Shown here one piece after another: positions 30,904 to 31,940 of a stretch of DNA of 31,940 nt. The notes beneath the pieces are model-generated. The model had not been told where the DNA came from and ran no database searches. It worked only from the letters and a program-made list of their open reading frames with translations. Numbering within the stretch: position 1 is the first letter of the stretch; every line of letters begins with the position of its first letter. This DNA is from UA16 sp965661575 (GTDB lineage: Bacteria; Bacteroidota; Bacteroidia; Flavobacteriales_D; Sanyastnellaceae): assembly GCA_965661575.1 (NCBI GenBank), contig CBFIEJ010000025.1:1-31940 (forward strand), in the 5' to 3' direction. Both the position numbers and the translations under genes were made by a program.

Positions 30904-31940
30904 TGGACATGCAAGATTCTACCCCCCACTCATCCTTTTCCCGCATGAGCAAGGCAATCGTGGTGATCATCATTGCGGCTTGGTCAATTGACCTTTCCGC
31001 TCAGACCTATTTCTTAAACGGGACAGCAACAGCAAGTGAAGGCGATTGCTATCAACTCACGACCACACAGGGCAACCAGAACGGTACTGTCTGGTATGGG
31101 GAGCAAATCGATCTGAATTTTCCCTTCGAGCTCACCTTCAGCATGAACTTCGGAACCATCGATGCAACAGGTGCCGACGGAATGGTTTTCGTTCTTCAAG
31201 ACGTTGGAATCAATGCTTTGGGAGAAACAGGAGGCGCTCTAGGATTTAGTGGATTCAACCCCAGTTTTGGCATTGAGTTCGACACATGGCAAAATGGTCA
31301 GTACGGCGACCTCATCACCGATCACATTGGCTTTGTTTCGGACGGTTCTGTCGATCATGCTCCACCGACCGGTTTGGCTGGCCCTGTGGATGCTAACATC
31401 GATGGTTTGAACATCGAAGACGGCGAGGATCATCCCGTTCGCATCACATGGGATCCCAACACTAGCATTGTAGCTGTCTATTTTGATTGTGATTTTCGAC
31501 TTGCACAAGAAGTGAATTTAATTGACGACATCTTCGACGGACAAAACACTGTTTATTGGGGGTTCACAGGAAGTACAGGCGGGTCTTTCAATGCCCAAAC
31601 CGTCTGCCTGGCCCCGAATATTATAGCAACGGAACCGTTGGTCGCTGTCTGTCCCGGAAACAGCATAGAGCTCAACGTATCAGGAGCACCCAATGCCACC
31701 TATACCTGGGAGCCTGAAGACTTCCTCGAAAACCCCAATGCTGCCACCACACTCTGTACGCCGGACTCCACGATGACGTATGTAGTGAGCTACGAAGGTT
31801 TCTGCAACGCCACAGTATCGGATACCATCGAGGTAATTGTAGCTCAACTAGAAGCAGAATTCACCACCGATCCAAGCAATGTCCTGACCTGTGCGACTCC
31901 TGTCATCAGCTTGCAGGCCAATTCAAACTTTCCCTCCGGA
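30903..31940 (+). CDS. Secreted L-type lectin-domain protein, 3' end cut by window
   Basis: 346 codons are visible without a stop, running off the right edge. After a polar N-region a signal peptide (KAIVVIIIAAWSIDLSAQ) precedes a legume-type (L-type) lectin domain at residues ~36-235: LTFSMNFGTIDATGADGMVF, GFNPSFGIEFDTWQNGQYGD, HPVRITWDPNTSIVAVYFD, VYWGFTGSTGGSFN. A PKD/Ig-like domain begins near 250 (VCPGNSIELNVSG, TYTWEPEDFL). Proteins of this architecture in Flavobacteriales are large T9SS-exported surface proteins often associated with adhesion or gliding; the C-terminal sorting domain would lie outside. ATG 30903 overlaps the receptor stop; the internal ATG 30945 is an alternative with a shorter n-region. 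Confidence 0.85.
   Translation, partial: MDMQDSTPHSSFSRMSKAIVVIIIAAWSIDLSAQTYFLNGTATASEGDCYQLTTTQGNQNGTVWYGEQIDLNFPFELTFSMNFGTIDATGADGMVFVLQDVGINALGETGGALGFSGFNPSFGIEFDTWQNGQYGDLITDHIGFVSDGSVDHAPPTGLAGPVDANIDGLNIEDGEDHPVRITWDPNTSIVAVYFDCDFRLAQEVNLIDDIFDGQNTVYWGFTGSTGGSFNAQTVCLAPNIIATEPLVAVCPGNSIELNVSGAPNATYTWEPEDFLENPNAATTLCTPDSTMTYVVSYEGFCNATVSDTIEVIVAQLEAEFTTDPSNVLTCATPVISLQANSNFPSG

Overview
The window reads as chromosomal DNA of a marine-type Bacteroidota, most likely Flavobacteriales (Cryomorphaceae/Schleiferiaceae/Crocinitomicaceae-like; the family is inferred). Evidence: a complete six-subunit Na+-translocating NADH:quinone reductase operon, a type 9 secretion system (T9SS) plug protein, a TonB-dependent receptor with a carboxypeptidase-regulatory N-terminal domain, large secreted proteins with cysteine-rich DGSC/ACNYD repeats, and a dockerin-like tail ending in LLIFLGAFG. 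Gene starts lack Shine-Dalgarno sequences; many instead have the Bacteroidota promoter element TAnnTTTG (here TAnnTTYG) only 4-10 nt before the start codon. Genes are dense: no gene-free stretch exceeds about 160 bp, and I saw no rRNA, tRNA, CRISPR array, IS element or phage gene.

Layout. 1-2883 (-): a giant secreted repeat protein, cut by the left edge. 3040-7291 (+): ffh, folD, ribD and a DMT-type permease. 7323-9740 (-): secreted M1 metallopeptidase, divergent from an SGNH/GDSL hydrolase (9773-10591, +). 10598-12176 (-): GIN-domain lipoprotein and MazG, divergent from a PagL-like acyloxyacyl hydrolase (12209-13384, +). 13426-15228 (-): secreted beta-helix-like protein with DGSC repeats and dockerin-like tail. 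15322-15534 (+): a small Cys-rich membrane protein resembling the Na+-NQR maturation factor NqrM, convergent with the block 15547-22700 (-), nqrABCDEF-apbE. 22786-24162 (+): T9SS plug protein. 24188-25989 (+): SDR oxidoreductase and GT4 glycosyltransferase, overlapping by 4 bp. 26002-27603 (+): peptide chain release factor 3. 27650-31940 (+): an overlapping gene string of a regulatory-domain periplasmic protein, a TonB-dependent receptor and a secreted L-type lectin protein cut by the right edge.

How it fits together. The largest coherent system is the sodium pump: NqrA-F form the respiratory Na+ pump, ApbE attaches FMN to NqrB and NqrC, and the NqrM-like protein is a candidate supplier of iron for the membrane [2Fe-2S] cluster coordinated by NqrD/NqrE cysteines. 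A palindrome abutting the nqrA -7 element is a candidate operator. A second theme is the cell surface: T9SS plug, secreted repeat proteins, a lectin, a TonB receptor, a lipid A deacylase-like enzyme and a surface peptidase. The most noteworthy points are the near-constant 4-5 nt spacing between promoter element and start codon (implying leaderless mRNAs), the NqrM-like protein, the nqr operator candidate and the thrice-repeated ~200-residue module in the first gene.
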